DNA from: Telopea speciosissima
Taxonomy: Eukaryota; Streptophyta; Magnoliopsida; Proteales; Proteaceae
Length of the DNA stretch: 64,000 nucleotides
Direction: 5' to 3'
NCBI RefSeq assembly: GCF_018873765.1
Contig: NC_057921.1
Location: 68,499,557-68,563,556 of the forward strand
Part shown: piece after piece, positions 1 to 10,637 of the stretch
How the letters are laid out: each line of letters begins with the position of its first letter
How positions within the stretch are numbered: the stretch's first letter is position 1
Notes under the pieces: generated by a model
Database searches by the model: none
What the model was told of the DNA's origin: nothing
What the model saw: the letters and a program-made list of their open reading frames with translations, nothing else
Translations under genes and position numbers: made by a program

Positions 1-250
1 ATATTCCACGTACCACCTTTATTTTACACCCCTAATGCCACTTAAGTCCACACCAGGTATTAAATGCTATAAAATGACAGAAACTATCTTTTCTTTTCTC
101 TTTTAAAATTTGAAAAGACCTAATTGCCTTGACCTATTTGCTAAATTTTGAAAAGACTAAAATGCCCTCATCTTCCCCAATCATCGTCTTCTTTTACATA
201 CCCCCACCACCACTGCCACCGCCACCGCCACTATTCTTATATTCTCAAGC
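1..250 (+). repeat. Left terminal inverted repeat of Pack element (outer end truncated by window)
   Basis: It pairs with the right arm at 1432-1735 at an estimated 80-85% identity with few indels. The inner edge falls where the polyamine oxidase homology ends, at the sequence TATTCTCAAGC. Confidence 0.85.
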
Positions 251-1349
251 GCCAGAGCTTCTTCTCCGGCAAACCAAGAGAGGACAACACTAGAGTTCTT
301 GTAGATTGGACAGATTGAAGCTGTCTTCCGGATCCAAGAGCAGATCTGACTCTTCTCCGACAAACCTGACTCTTCCCGAATCCCAGCTTTGAGAACGCCC
401 AATGACACTGTCACTATGACATGATCTGCCACCATTTCTGAACCATCATCGAAACAGACCTTCACAGGCCTCCTGCTGCTGCAATCCCCTTTATTCTCCC
501 TCTCCAACGACCTCACAAGACCTTCGGGCTGCCACTGGATCCTCTTCACCTTCCTACCCAGTTGGATCAAACCCGTGGGAAGTGCAGACACTAGCCACTC
601 TACAATGCTCAAGTATCTCTTGGCAATGGTGACCTCCTCACCTGGGAACCCACGGTATTCGCTCTCGGCATTGAAGTCCGGGGTTGAGAGGTCCCCTGCC
701 GAAATATAAGTCCTCTCCATGTTCTCGTTCATCGCAAAGACGGCTTCTTGGAGCATTTTCGTGCTCCAACTGTCGTACCCTTTGACATCATCTGTACGGA
801 AGCCTAGTAAGCTTCGATTGCTCGTCGAAGGAAAGAACCAATGTTGAGACCCTTCTTATTGAAACCCATTTTAAGAGCTCGAGCTGCAATTGCCTTGTAA
901 TCGACATCGACACCGCCATTGTTGCTGCTATCAGTGGCTTCTGCTTCAAATAGCTTCCCCTGAGCGAACTCCATCATATTCCGGTAAAGAGCGGAAATGG
1001 GTTCAACGATAGAAGGTTGAAGCTGAAACCCACCTTCAGGGATGGTTAATGGGTCTTCAGCGAAACCGTCCATGCGCTCCCATGGCTGGTCAGACTCCAA
1101 CGCATGGATTTCTTGGGCAATCTTGTGAATTGGGCTTCCACCGATGCCATGGATCCAGGTGGCGCCCATCTCAATTTGGTCACCACAGAACTCCGAAGTG
1201 CGAATTCTCCCACCAATCCTGTCCCCTCCTTCCACAATGCAGAGCTCAAAGAGCTCTGTTGCAACGGTGGCACTATAGATCTTATAGGCAGCTGTAATCC
1301 TTGCCATTCCTGCTCCTATAATCACGATTCTGGGTTGCTTGACCACCAT
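245..1349 (-). pseudogene. PAO5: Captured, disabled polyamine oxidase 5-like gene fragment
   Basis: Read on the minus strand from an ATG at 1349, the protein opens MVVKQPRIVIIGAGMA, the FAD-binding Rossmann motif of flavin amine oxidases, followed by the GGDRIGGRI and GATWIHGIGGSP motifs. The family back-converts or terminally oxidises polyamines such as spermine. An in-frame TAG and a 1-base frameshift occur at ~800-806; homology resumes as KGYDSWSTKML, then FPGEEVTIAKRYLS and VIVTVSLGVLKAGI. A deletion then joins this to the later family segment LSWFAGEEAL, after which the sequence runs into the transposon arm. The C-terminal substrate and FAD-contact region is missing. The usual length is over 500 residues; about 330 are represented. 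Absence of introns agrees with the intronless PAO5 branch. It cannot encode an active oxidase. Confidence 0.88.
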
Positions 1350-1392
1350 GGTTGCTGGTTTCACCACACATGGTTGCAGATCGGAGTTTACT

Positions 1393-1410
1393 ACTTTATT
1401 TATAGTTACA
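1393..1410 (-). promoter_or_regulatory. Captured TATA-like box of the PAO-like copy
   Basis: On the minus strand, CTATAAATAAAG lies about 50-60 bases upstream of the PAO-like ATG and inside the unique part of the element. The capture therefore seems to include the donor's core promoter and 5' leader. Function is inferred from sequence only. Confidence 0.4.
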
Positions 1411-1431
1411 GGGCACCGAATGAACTCGATC

Positions 1432-1735
1432 TGCAAGAATACAAGAATAGTGGCGGTGGCGGTGGCGGTGGCGGCGGTGGTGGTGGTGGGTATGTAAAGG
1501 AAGATGATGATTTGGGGAAGATGACGGTATTTTAGTTTTTTCAAATTTTAACAAATAGATCAGGGTAATTAGGCCTTTTCAAATTTTAGAAAAGATAAAA
1601 GAAAAGATAGTTTAATCATTTTATAACATTTAAAACCTTATGTGGACTTAAATAGCATTAAGAGGATAAAACAAGGGTAGTACGTGGAAAATTGAACCGC
1701 TTAGGGGTACGAGGAATATTGGGTGCATTTTACCC
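1432..1735 (-). repeat. Right terminal inverted repeat of Pack element
   Basis: This is the reverse complement of bases 1-250 plus ~45 further bases whose partner lies left of the window. The inner edge is close to 1432, immediately upstream of the captured promoter/5' leader of the polyamine oxidase copy. It contains a (GGC/GGT)n tract shared with the left arm. Confidence 0.85.
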
Positions 1736-2044
1736 TAAAAAATATGAAGGCAGCAGGATATGTAAAAGTTTAAAAGCAGGATAATATTAGAAAAAAAAAT
1801 TTAAGGTACTAAGTGTAATAAGGTAATAATAGTAATTACCCCTTCCTTTTCGAAGCTCTCCATTTGAGACATGAGTCTCGACGGGTAGTAGATAGTTGTA
1901 GTAGAAGAAGAAGCAGAAGATGACAGTAAGAACGTGGAGAGAGAGAGAGAGGTGCTTTGGTGGGGAGCATTGAATGTGGTAACCAAAAGAGTATAAGAGA
2001 CAGCTGCCCAACACCTTGAAAGCTGCTTCCTGCCAACCGTGATT

Positions 2045-2084
<40 letters not shown>

Positions 2085-2289
2085 GAAGCGAAGCCTCAAA
2101 AAAGAGTCACTCTGCTCCACATCCTGTCTCAAACAGAACGCAATATCTCTCAGGGCAATTAATATGGCTCTCCTATACTTAACAGCTAACTTTCCCATAA
2201 AATACAACTTACACCTCTCCTTTTCCATATATCTTTAAAATCTTAAATTACCCTTGATACCCTCTTCTCTCCTTCCGTATTGTCCTTCC
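1736..2289. other. Intergenic; CT/GA microsatellites, no gene seen
   Basis: No coding region is supported here. The interval includes a GA-rich run near 1938-1952 and a perfect (CT)n run of about 34 bases at 2049-2082. Open frames across it are translations of the microsatellite. Confidence 0.7.
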
Positions 2290-2545
2290 AACCATGGTTC
2301 GTGATCTCCGAAGATCGACTAGGTCGGATCAGATCGGGATTGCATTGATCGATACGGATTGGGATCGTCTAAACTCGGACAAATATGATATTTTTGTCCT
2401 TATTTTCTTATTTAAAAAAATTAATTTTTTTTAACTTTTACCTATGTCCGTACATCTGGATCGGATCGATATCAGGATCGATCTTGGTCGATACTGATCC
2501 GATCTAACCAAAATCGGCCGATCCAATCCGATACCTCAAACAATG
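2290..2545. repeat. Dispersed GATCGG-rich repeat, copy 1
   Basis: Two blocks dense in GATCGG/GATCGAT words flank a T-rich centre (TTTTTGTCCTTA to TTTTTAACTTTTACC) and end in CCGATACCTCAAACAATG. A second copy with the same order and the same end (ATATCGATTCCTCAAACCAT) lies at 48838-49042, and related pieces lie at 12505-12740 and 18245-18430. The class is unknown; it could be a decayed MITE family. Confidence 0.6.
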
Positions 2546-2749
2546 CTTCCAACAGCCCGTCACCACCCCCTACCCTGCCATCTTCATTTCTCCGTAGCTC
2601 AACTGTCCTTCTCTAACTCCACTGGTCCACCCTCTCCCCCAGACTATTACAACAGGTGATCTATCGAACACCGAAACTACAAGAACAAGACCTAGATTCC
2701 ATGATAAGGCCTCTACCCTTGCCATCGCAACTGCGTACTAGTAGTATCA

Positions 2750-2907
2750 GTATTTTTATCTGCTCCATTTTCTGCCTGCTCAATTTCTTCAAGTTCCTCT
2801 AATAGAGGGGGTAGACCCCATCTAGGTAGTATGTTCAGGCAAGGGTAGGGTGGTCATTTTCACCCCCTCTATTAGAGGAACTTAGGAAATTGAGCACATA
2901 AAGGTCC
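2750..2907. mobile_element. Palindromic MITE, family B copy 1
   Basis: Left arm 2778-2811 and right arm 2862-2895 are near-perfect inverted repeats (TGCTCAATTTC, AAGTTCCTCTAATAGAGGGG). An outer TTTATCTGCTCC pairs loosely with ATAAAGGTCC. A second copy with the same loop (GTAGACCCCA, AGGGTAGGGTGGTCATTT) lies at 13433-13620. Short length, foldback structure and no coding capacity support MITE status. Confidence 0.8.
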
Positions 2908-4804
2908 ATAGCAAAGGGGTTGATGAACTTTTCTTATTTCTCTAGACCTTTGGCTCTTTTGTCATGGATAGCAAATGTGAATAACGACTTGGGACAAAGA
3001 ACTCTATTTGGTTGTGTGGTTCCACATCCAAACATAGGAGTGTGCAAAAGTAACCTATGAAATAAAAAATCGCATTTATGTTTATGCTCTTATGCGTGTT
3101 GTCATTGGCAGACAACGATCTCATGCCTCAAGACTTATTATAAACATTGAATCAGTTAACTCTTATATCAAAAAGAAGAAATTTACACGCAATCCTAGGA
3201 CTGATTTGGTATGGTTTCTATTTCAATTTGATAGGATGAAATTTATTTCGGAAATTATTTGATTTGAATTACACCTTATTTCAATGAAATGGAAATTCTG
3301 AAATAGCTCAGGAGCTATTTTATAATTTTCATTATTTCATTTTATTTAAACACATGGTTAATTTGATAGACAAAATAGTAATTTCATGTTAAAAATAAAA
3401 TACTGATCTTCTTCTCCTAATGGTCTCACCACCACGGCACCACCATGCCACAACCACCTCCCTGCTACCAACAAACATACCCCTGTCCTCGCCCTCACCA
3501 CTATTACTATTAATCTATCACCACCATCCTTCTCAAAGAAATATAGAAAATCTATTCTCAAAAATTGAACTACCAAATGAATTTTTTTTTATTCTTGAAA
3601 TATTTCAAATTGACACTACCAAAACAATTTCAATTAATCTACACGTAACTATTTCATGAAATCAATCCGGCCCAGGTTTGCATCATGGCTTTTCTATTTT
3701 ATTAAAGGTCCCCATTGTGTGTCCGGATGGACCTAGATCCTCTCCAACGTGCCATGCACCCTGCCCAAATCCGACGGCTGGCAGGATTTGGGATGCATGC
3801 TCCAATGCCGTCAGCCGCCAGATTCACGCTGGCATGCTCCAATGTGTACGGTTTTATGATGAGACATGTCTTTTTACTTCCATAACACCCATTCATACCG
3901 CCATTAATTGTGCTCCTAATGGCCCACTGTGATCCCAATTAACGGTACCAAACAACAGTATGGGCCCTACTTTCCCAGGTGATAATGGCCCAGCTCTCTC
4001 TCTCTCTCTCTCAAACACCATCCTAGGGACTTGGGTAAATTGGGTAGAACTTATCCTCAGGTTTCGACAATCTCCCCCTTTAGGAGCAATCTAGGGACTT
4101 GGACAATCGCCCTTTTTACAAGCAATCGACACCTTTCATGTCTCCTCCCCCAAGCGGGACATCCGAGATCTATTCTGATTTCATCTTCGGATGCACACCA
4201 AGTTCCCATGCCTTGGCATTGTCCCAGTGTTGGCTCTATCTCACCTTGGCTCTGGTATCACTTATATATGATTTATGATCAATACTTTAGTTGTTGGATA
4301 GGTGCAAGTGTTGACCATATTCATAAATAACCCTAAAGGAAACCTTTCATAGGAGGAATATTTCCCATATGGTAGTTTTGTTTTTTGGGGATTGAGATTT
4401 CCTTGTCTATAGAAAATATTTGCCACGTGACACATTAGATAGATTAAAGTTTTTCATAAATAAATAGATCCCAAGGTCCTTTGCTTACATCTTAAACTTT
4501 AACCCATAATAGAGTTTGTGTAACAAAACAAAACATTGTAGAGCATAGAGCACCAATCAAGGTACATGGACCACCCTCGGGTACATAGGCATGCATAAGA
4601 AGACATTATTAAACTTGAAGCTAAAATTTAAGACATGTCCATAAATATCTAACTACTAGCAATTTCATAGCACTATTTTGCGAGGCACAAATAGGTATGA
4701 AGAAGACCAAGTCAGTTACTTGGTCTATGTACACTCTGCATTTATTATGCATTATAATGTATTACAAGAAAGCATACCAAACGTAATCTTAGTCTTCACT
4801 GCTT
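2908..4804. other. Intergenic; AT-rich, several degenerate repeat ends
   Basis: No gene is supported. An AT-rich stretch at about 3200-3660 starts with TTTGGTATGGTTTC and ends with a weak inverted match (ACTACCAAAACAATT), suggesting a decayed hAT-type MITE. At 3720-3860 is an imperfect palindrome around GACGGCTGGCAGG. A (CT)n run lies at 3992-4013. Open frames here do not resemble known families. Confidence 0.5.
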
Positions 4805-5938
4805 GTTGGGAGATTGTAAGTAATGAGGTGTGGGAAGCGGTCAAAGATTTTTTTTGCTGGTGGTTTCTTGCCCAGAAGTTACACTTCAGTTCATCTGGTT
4901 CTCATTCCCAAAAAGGATTGCCCGGAGGTAATGTCTGATTTTCGCCTGATTAGTCTTTGCAATTTTTCTTACAAAATTATTGCCAAAGTCATTTCCTCTA
5001 GATTGGCTTCTATCCTTCCTTCCATAATTTCCGAAGAGTAGGGGGGTTTGTATAAGGCCGTTGCATACATGATAATATTGCCTTAGTGCAGGAGGTAGTG
5101 CATGACATTAACAGGAAAACTCAAGGGGGGAATGTTGTTCTTAAATTGGACATGGTCAAGGCTTACGACAAGCTGGAATGGGAATTTCTGTATAAAGTTT
5201 TAGAAAAATTTGAATTTTCCAAATCCTGGGTCAATCTGATTTAAAAAACTATAGAAATTTGCTAGTTTTCTTTAATTATGAATAGAGGTCCTAGGTGATT
5301 CTTCAAATCCTCGAGGGGGGTGAGAGGGTGATCCCCTCTCTCCTTCTCTTTTCATTGTTGCGGAAGAGGTATTAAGCAGGGGCCTTCGATCTTTATTCTT
5401 GGAAGGAAGAGTGAGGTATTACCAACTGCCAAGGGGGTGTCCAGGAATTTCACATAGTCTCTTTGCGGATGACACAATCATATTCACTAAGGGTCTTAAA
5501 AACTCTCTCAAACAAATCATCAGCTTTATTGGCAGGTATGAGGGGTCGTCAGGGCATCTTGTAAATAAGCAAAAAGGTTGTTTCATTGTGGGGAAGAAAA
5601 CCGATAACATTAGATGCAAAATGATTGAGATGGTGACAAGGTTTTCCAGGAAAGATCTCCCATTCACCTACCTAGGTGCGCCAATGTATTTAGGATGTCT
5701 TCGAGTTAATTTTTTTGATGAGTTCTTGGCCAAAATGCGTAAGAAAGTTGCAGGTTGGAAAGGCAAATTGTTATCTACAAGGGGGAGAGTTACTCTAGTA
5801 AAGCATGTTTTGGCTTCTATGCCAATTCATATTATCTCCACCCTAAATCCCCCCAAATCTGTAATTTCTAAGTTTAATGGCATCTACGCTGATTTCTATG
5901 GGGTCATTCTGAATGGAGCAAGCGTCATCACTAGGTAG
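4805..5938 (+). pseudogene. LINE reverse transcriptase remnant
   Basis: In shifting frames one reads LVLIPKKDCPEVMSDFRLIS and LCNFSYKIIAKVISSRL, then a stop near 5040, then LKLDMVKAYDKLEWEF (the block with the first catalytic Asp) and finally SLFADDTIIF, which keeps the FADD catalytic motif at ~5460-5475. At least one stop and two frameshifts separate these blocks. These motifs are characteristic of non-LTR reverse transcriptases; the copy is not functional. Confidence 0.85.
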
Positions 5939-6029
5939 GATGTCAAAAAATCACTCAACCGGTGGCAGAGGGGGGTCTTGGCATTCGCCGGTTAGAAGAC
6001 ATTAGTAAAGCCTTGAGAATTAAAGGCTT

Positions 6030-7538
6030 GTGGCGCATAATGACGAAGAATTCTATATGGTGCTCCTTCTTTACGGCAAAATATTTAATACACCAGCATA
6101 TTGCCTTGGTGGGGATCAGGAAAATTGGAACGACATCTTGGAGAGCAGCGTTACAGCACAAAGATTTTCTTCTTGCAAATTCACGTTGGCTCATTGGATC
6201 AGGAGACGTCAATTTTTGGTTAGACAATTGGTCCGGATGGACTATGTAGATGGAGCATTAAATCTGGACTTGGAAATTCGAGTTAAAGAAGTCCTGCACT
6301 CTGATAGATCTTGGGATGGTGAAGTTTTGAGGCAAATTGATTCCCAGGCAATTAGGGATAGTATTTTGAACGCTAACTATTACATCACAAATAAAGAAGA
6401 TAAATTGATTTGGGCTCCGCAAAGTAATGGATCTTTTTCTACTAAATCAGCTTGGAATGAAATCAGGGCTGCCGGTCAAGTAAAACCTTTTGCAAAATGG
6501 CTTTGGAACAGATCTCTCCCCCCTAAGATCGGTTTCTTTTCCTGGCAAATCATGTGCGGAGATATCTCAACAGATGAGTCTCTGAAAAGATTGGGTATTC
6601 CCTTAGCATCCAAATGTTTCTGTTGCGCTACTCCAGCTTGTGAATCAACTTACCTTTGCTTGGTTGAGGGTGTGACGGCTACCAAGGTATGGAAATGCTT
6701 CTCTATAATATTTGATGTTGAGATTGTCGTGGCTCAAGGTATTAGAAGTAGAATGTTGTTCTGGCAAGAACACGCCAGGGGAAAAGGTCTATGTGGGAGG
6801 ATTATGGGGCTGATTCCTTCTCTCATCGTTTGGGAGTTGTGGAAGGAGAGGAATGGTAGGAGACATGGGGAAAAATCCCGCCCTGCCAGTTCAATTGTAG
6901 AAGCGATTGAGGGTTGGGTGAGAGAAATCCCCGAAATTGGTCTCTTAAAAAAGGCTCCTTTTAAAGAGAACCTGAACCTCCAAATTTTTAAAATTCCCCA
7001 TTCCCAGAGTCATTCCAATCCTCCGTGGGCTATCTATTGGTGCCTTCCTTTCAATGCCATAAAGCTCAATGTGGACGATGCATGTAAAGGTAATCCTGGG
7101 ATAGGTGGAGGAGGGGGTATTGTCAGGGATGGAAGAGGTCAGGTGTTGGCTGCATTTGCAAATTTCAATGGTGAGTGTACAAACTCAATAGCTGAATTTA
7201 GAGCAATTTGGGACGGTCATCAGCTTTGCGCCGAGATGGGTCTCTTGGAATTCCACGTAAATTCTAATTCTGCAATGGCAGTACATTGCATCACTAAGAA
7301 GAAGTGCAAGTTTTGGAGGGGGTGGTACTGGTTCCACGATATTCTTTGCCTGGTTCAATCTCTCCGTCCTATGATTTCTTTCATCTTTAGAGAGGGCAGC
7401 AGAGCTGCTGATTGGTTGGCGAATTACGCTTGTGACTCGTCATCCAACACAATATTTCACGATTGGGAAGAACTTCCTCCGGCTCTGAAAAAAATCACGC
7501 AGGAAGATGTGGCGGGCCTTCCAATTATTAGCAGATGA
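6030..7538 (+). pseudogene. LINE C-terminal region: zf-RVT and RNase H-like domains
   Basis: A 502-codon open frame, preceded by an overlapping frame from 5962, carries the zinc-binding RVT region (SFSTKSAWNEIRAAG, WNRSLPPKIGFFSWQIMCGD, CFCCATPACES) and then a plant RNase H domain (LNVDDACKGNPGIGGGGGIV, AEFRAIWDGHQLC, REGSRAADWLANYA). The usual third catalytic acidic residue in the ESDS motif appears as NSNS, so RNase H activity is probably lost. It is long for a decayed element, which may point to a fairly recent insertion or chance preservation. Confidence 0.8.
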
Positions 7539-7932
7539 TTCTCCTTATTTTTTTTTTTGTCTGGTTTTCTTTGTTTGGGCAGTTTGGTTTGGTCCTCAGG
7601 GCCTTTGGTGTCGGTGAGTAAGTGTGCTTTTGTGTGTCGGGTTGGGGTAAGGTGGGTATGTCCCCCCCCCCTTATATTCTTTCTCTTGATTTAGTTTGAT
7701 TATTAATAAAATGGTAGGGGCAAGCCCGAGTCCCAGGTAATATTCGGGATTAAAAATAAATAAATAAATAAAAAGCGTTTGAAATGGTATAATGGACCTT
7801 TTGAAATTAAGGTTTGTTTGATATGATTTCTTAGAATGCATTATCAATCAAGGATGCATACCAAGCACAATACTAGGGAACCTTTTACCCTTTTTGTTTC
7901 TTAGGCATCCATATGCAATTCCTATCAACTAA

Positions 7933-8013
7933 ATCCGAATCCTAATTAAAAAACCAAATACAGGTTGGAATTGATCCGAATCCTAATTAAAAAACAAATA
8001 CAGGTTGGAATTG
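7933..8013. repeat. Tandem duplication, ~41 bp x 2
   Basis: A unit beginning ATCCGAATCCTAATTAAAAA and ending CAGGTTGGAATTG occurs at 7933-7973 and again at 7974-8013 with a single-base indel. The near identity implies a recent local duplication. Confidence 0.9.
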
Positions 8014-9620
8014 ATTCAATGTGTTGGACTGGCCCCAATAACATGGCCCAGTGTTGTGAGAATCCCTATAACTACTTCAAGCAGCAAAAGTTGATTACAC
8101 CAAACCTCGTTTAATTACAGTTTATAGGATTGTTGAAAAAGCGTGAATACGCAGAAAAGTATGGAAATTGCAAATAAATAATCACACAATCAAACACAAT
8201 GATTTATGTGGTTCGACAAGAGATTCCTTATTGCAGTGACGTAAGATCTATTTCACTATCAATGGTGAATAGGGCTACAAACGATCGTCTTTACATCTGT
8301 CTCACATTAATATATTATAGAAAAAAAATTCTCACTACAAATTTATAACGAAATCCTATATAAAAAATTTACCTAAATACTTATATAAGTAATTTCGGCC
8401 CATTCGGCTTCTTTAACGGCCATTCAAATTACTCAGCCCACTTGACGGAATACAAACCGGATCCCCAACACAAAGACTCCGGAGTCCCAAGTCTCCCTTG
8501 TACAGATGCCAATTAAGAAATGACATTAAAAAAGGCAAAAGGATATAAAACGAATTTAGGTCGTACCATCTAACAGTATATATATATATATATATATATT
8601 TGCGCAGATAGCGGTATAGACCATATCATCTCATACTTAGCTGGGTTGCAAGTTTTCTCTCAACCTACAAATTAAGAACATTAATTAGGGTCTATGAGTT
8701 GGCACCTGCAACGACTGAGGAATTGAACAGCTAGCTTAGGGAACTGAGGCATTATCAATCCAACTCTCAATGAAGGAATGGGAATAAGAAATTAAGATTG
8801 AACTTCAATCCGATCATAAGGAAGTATTGGTAGAATCTATCTTACCTCCATCTCAAAACATGGCTGAATGGCCATGGGAATGGGAATGAATTAGGGGGGA
8901 CATTTTGTTATCTATTTTATCTTTAATAACTTCTTTTCATAGTTTTAGCTAGGTTTCTTATAAATTCAAGGTCCGACATGATAGAGCACTATATCATTAT
9001 TACGATGCCAGCCCGTTCCAGCAGCAAAAGAAACAACAACAAAAAAAAAAAAAAAACAAAGACCCAGACTATTCCCCCTCTGCCAATTTGGAATTTTGGT
9101 CAATACTCAATAGTGAAAACTTAGTTTCCTTTTCATATTTGGGTTTTGGAAGATTAAGATAGAATTTTTTTATTTTATTTCATAATGGGCGATATCAGCT
9201 AATTTCAGCTTAGTCTTGAGCAGCAAGTAGAGAAGATTTGGAGGATTTGGTCAGTCATAATTTTAGAATGTGTCTTGAAATTTCTCAATAATACATAATG
9301 AGATCTTTCCTCCTACTGATTTAATTTTTAGGAGATTTTTATTACAAGAAACCTATCTTAATAAAAGTTACATTGTTACAGTTTATTTTCTCTACGACTT
9401 CTCAACCATAACATTTAGGTTTTTATTGTTTAATCTCAGTCATCGGATAGCTTAGATTATGGTTTCTTCAAAATCATAAGTGTTTTGCTCATCATTAATG
9501 AAAGTGGAGTGAATTGGATGAATAAAAATTAAATTTAGTTACGTTTTATTGAAAGTATATATACTTAAAATTTCACTAGAGTCAACGTAGAACTATAGTA
9601 CGTTTTTTCTCAGGGTTTAC
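8014..9620. other. Intergenic; possible LTR/TRIM remnant, (TA)n run
   Basis: No gene is seen. At about 8130-8470 the text (TTTATGTGGTTCGACA, then ACTATCAATGGTGAATAGGG) resembles sequences often found in short plant LTR elements, but paired repeats were not found. A (TA)n run occupies 8577-8600. The rest is AT-rich single-copy-looking sequence. Confidence 0.45.
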
Positions 9621-9639
9621 ACACCTAATAGAGTGGGAT

Positions 9640-9720
9640 CCAGATGCTCTACAGTGTGACTGTCCTAACAGCCTGTGCTGCCCAAACACATGACGATACA
9701 TAATAACCGCCTTACCCTCA
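9640..9720. mobile_element. Fragment of GGATCC-type palindromic MITE (family A)
   Basis: GGGATCCAGATGCTCTACAG followed by CCGCCTTACCCTCACTCG matches the start and internal box of the family A elements at 12036-12212 and 47405-47602. No good right-hand arm is visible, so it looks truncated or decayed. Confidence 0.55.
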
Positions 9721-10572
9721 CTCGAACACGAAATAGTGTGTGTTTTGTTACTAACTTCCAACGAGGCTGCATCAAGCTTTATAACAAAACTTGCAATGGT
9801 AAAGATAATAAACACTAAGTAAATGGAAAAGCAAATGGAGAATAGCAAACCATGCGTTCTCGCCTATACTCTAAGCAGTAAAGCAGTAACCATCCATCCA
9901 TCCATCTATGTACGAGTACGACCACCCTTCCAGGCTGTGACCGACTTATAAGAGGCGAATTCGTCGTTATATATATATTAAAGTGCATGTGAACCCATCG
10001 TTGACCAATTAGGGATCATTGAAAGATTCAAAATTCAGAATAATTTGTTTTGCTAATCAAAGAATTCATTGAAGGGATTGGCCTAGTATGAAATTTTGGA
10101 TTTCTTAACTCCAAACAATAAATAAATAAATAAATAATTGGATTAGGACCTTTGAAATCAAAAAAATAAATTCTCTATTGATCTTGGGCTATGTCCAAGG
10201 CTGTGTGTCATTGACTTGTGAACCAACTCTGAACTCATATCCTTCATATTAATTAGATTATATATAGATGAAACGTTGTTAGAAGTATTGATTCTCATTG
10301 ATTTTGTGGGCTATTATATATATTATATATATACTGTAAAAGAGACTACTTAGGTAGGAGGAGTCCTATCTTTAAAGTTTCAGGATAAACAGTTGTTCGA
10401 TCTTCTTATGGAACACAAAAAAGCTGCTTGGCTTGCATAGATGTCATCCACCTTATTGCCTTGTGGGATGGCAAACCTAGAATGCTCTATGCACCTCTCC
10501 TTAGTACGTCTGTGTTAGTGTCCTAATTAACTTATTAAAAGAAACAACTCCGGCCAATATATGCTGTGCTGC
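9721..10572. other. Upstream region of the GULLO-like gene; no gene seen
   Basis: AT-rich sequence with short (ATCC)n (about 9892-9908), (AAATA)n (about 10112-10135) and (TA)n runs (about 10313-10331). It is presumed to contain the promoter of the downstream oxidase gene. Confidence 0.5.
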
Positions 10573-10580
10573 TATATATA
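10573..10580 (+). promoter_or_regulatory. TATA box of the GULLO-like gene
   Basis: TATATATA lies 58 bases before the ATG at 10638, a normal spacing for a short plant 5' leader. It is a prediction from position and sequence only. Confidence 0.5.
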
Positions 10581-10637
10581 GTCGTCTACTAATTAATTAA
10601 TAAACCTTCTCGATTACGCTATATTTTAATTTTAAGT

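Larger units (their letters stand above)
1..1735. mobile_element. Pack-type TIR transposon (Mutator-like) carrying a polyamine oxidase fragment
   Basis: The first ~250 bases are the inverted complement of bases ~1432-1690. Both arms read through the same landmarks: a TTCCACGTAC box, a TTAAGTCCACA box, TATCTTTTCTTTT, a TTTGAAAAG motif and an (ACC/GCC)n tract ending in CACTATTCTT. The right arm continues to about 1735 (complement begins GGGTAAAATGCACCC), so roughly 45 bases of the left arm lie outside the window. Between the arms sits a decayed polyamine oxidase gene in minus orientation. Arms longer than 200 bp around a host gene fragment are typical of Pack-MULEs. The target-site duplication cannot be checked because the left end is missing. 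No transposase is present, so mobility would need a helper element. Confidence 0.85.
4805..7775 (+). mobile_element. 5'-truncated L1-type LINE with RNase H domain, degenerate
   Basis: Homology starts abruptly at ~4805 inside the spacer before the reverse transcriptase, so the endonuclease and ORF1 are missing, the usual result of incomplete target-primed reverse transcription. It proceeds through the reverse transcriptase, the zf-RVT region and a plant-type RNase H domain (stop at 7538). The 3' end is an untranslated tail finishing in an (AAATA)n run at about 7753-7773. Several frameshifts and stops show that it is dead. No convincing target-site duplication was found. Confidence 0.85.

Noticed and set aside
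1049-1535. Plus-strand frames of 82 and 143 codons across the PAO-like copy
   Set aside because: They are antisense shadows of the minus-strand PAO homology; the poly-Gly stretch is a translation of the transposon arm repeat.
1350-1544. N-terminal extension of the PAO-like frame into the transposon arm
   Set aside because: The extension has no in-frame ATG (it starts at TTG); the family start MVVKQPR at 1349 is the natural one.
3200-3680. hAT-type MITE with TTTGGTATGG ends
   Set aside because: The inverted match between ends is short and mismatched, and no 8-bp duplication was found; mentioned only as possible.
4690-7880. Possible target duplication of the L1 LINE (GCATACCAAACGTAATC vs GCATACCAAGCACAATAC)
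   Set aside because: The two stretches match only loosely and do not abut the element ends; they look like ends of hAT-type MITEs.
9582-9848. 88-codon minus-strand frame with a signal-peptide-like start
   Set aside because: The frame begins at TTG, has no in-frame ATG, and runs into a MITE fragment. The hydrophobic start is probably chance in AT-rich DNA.
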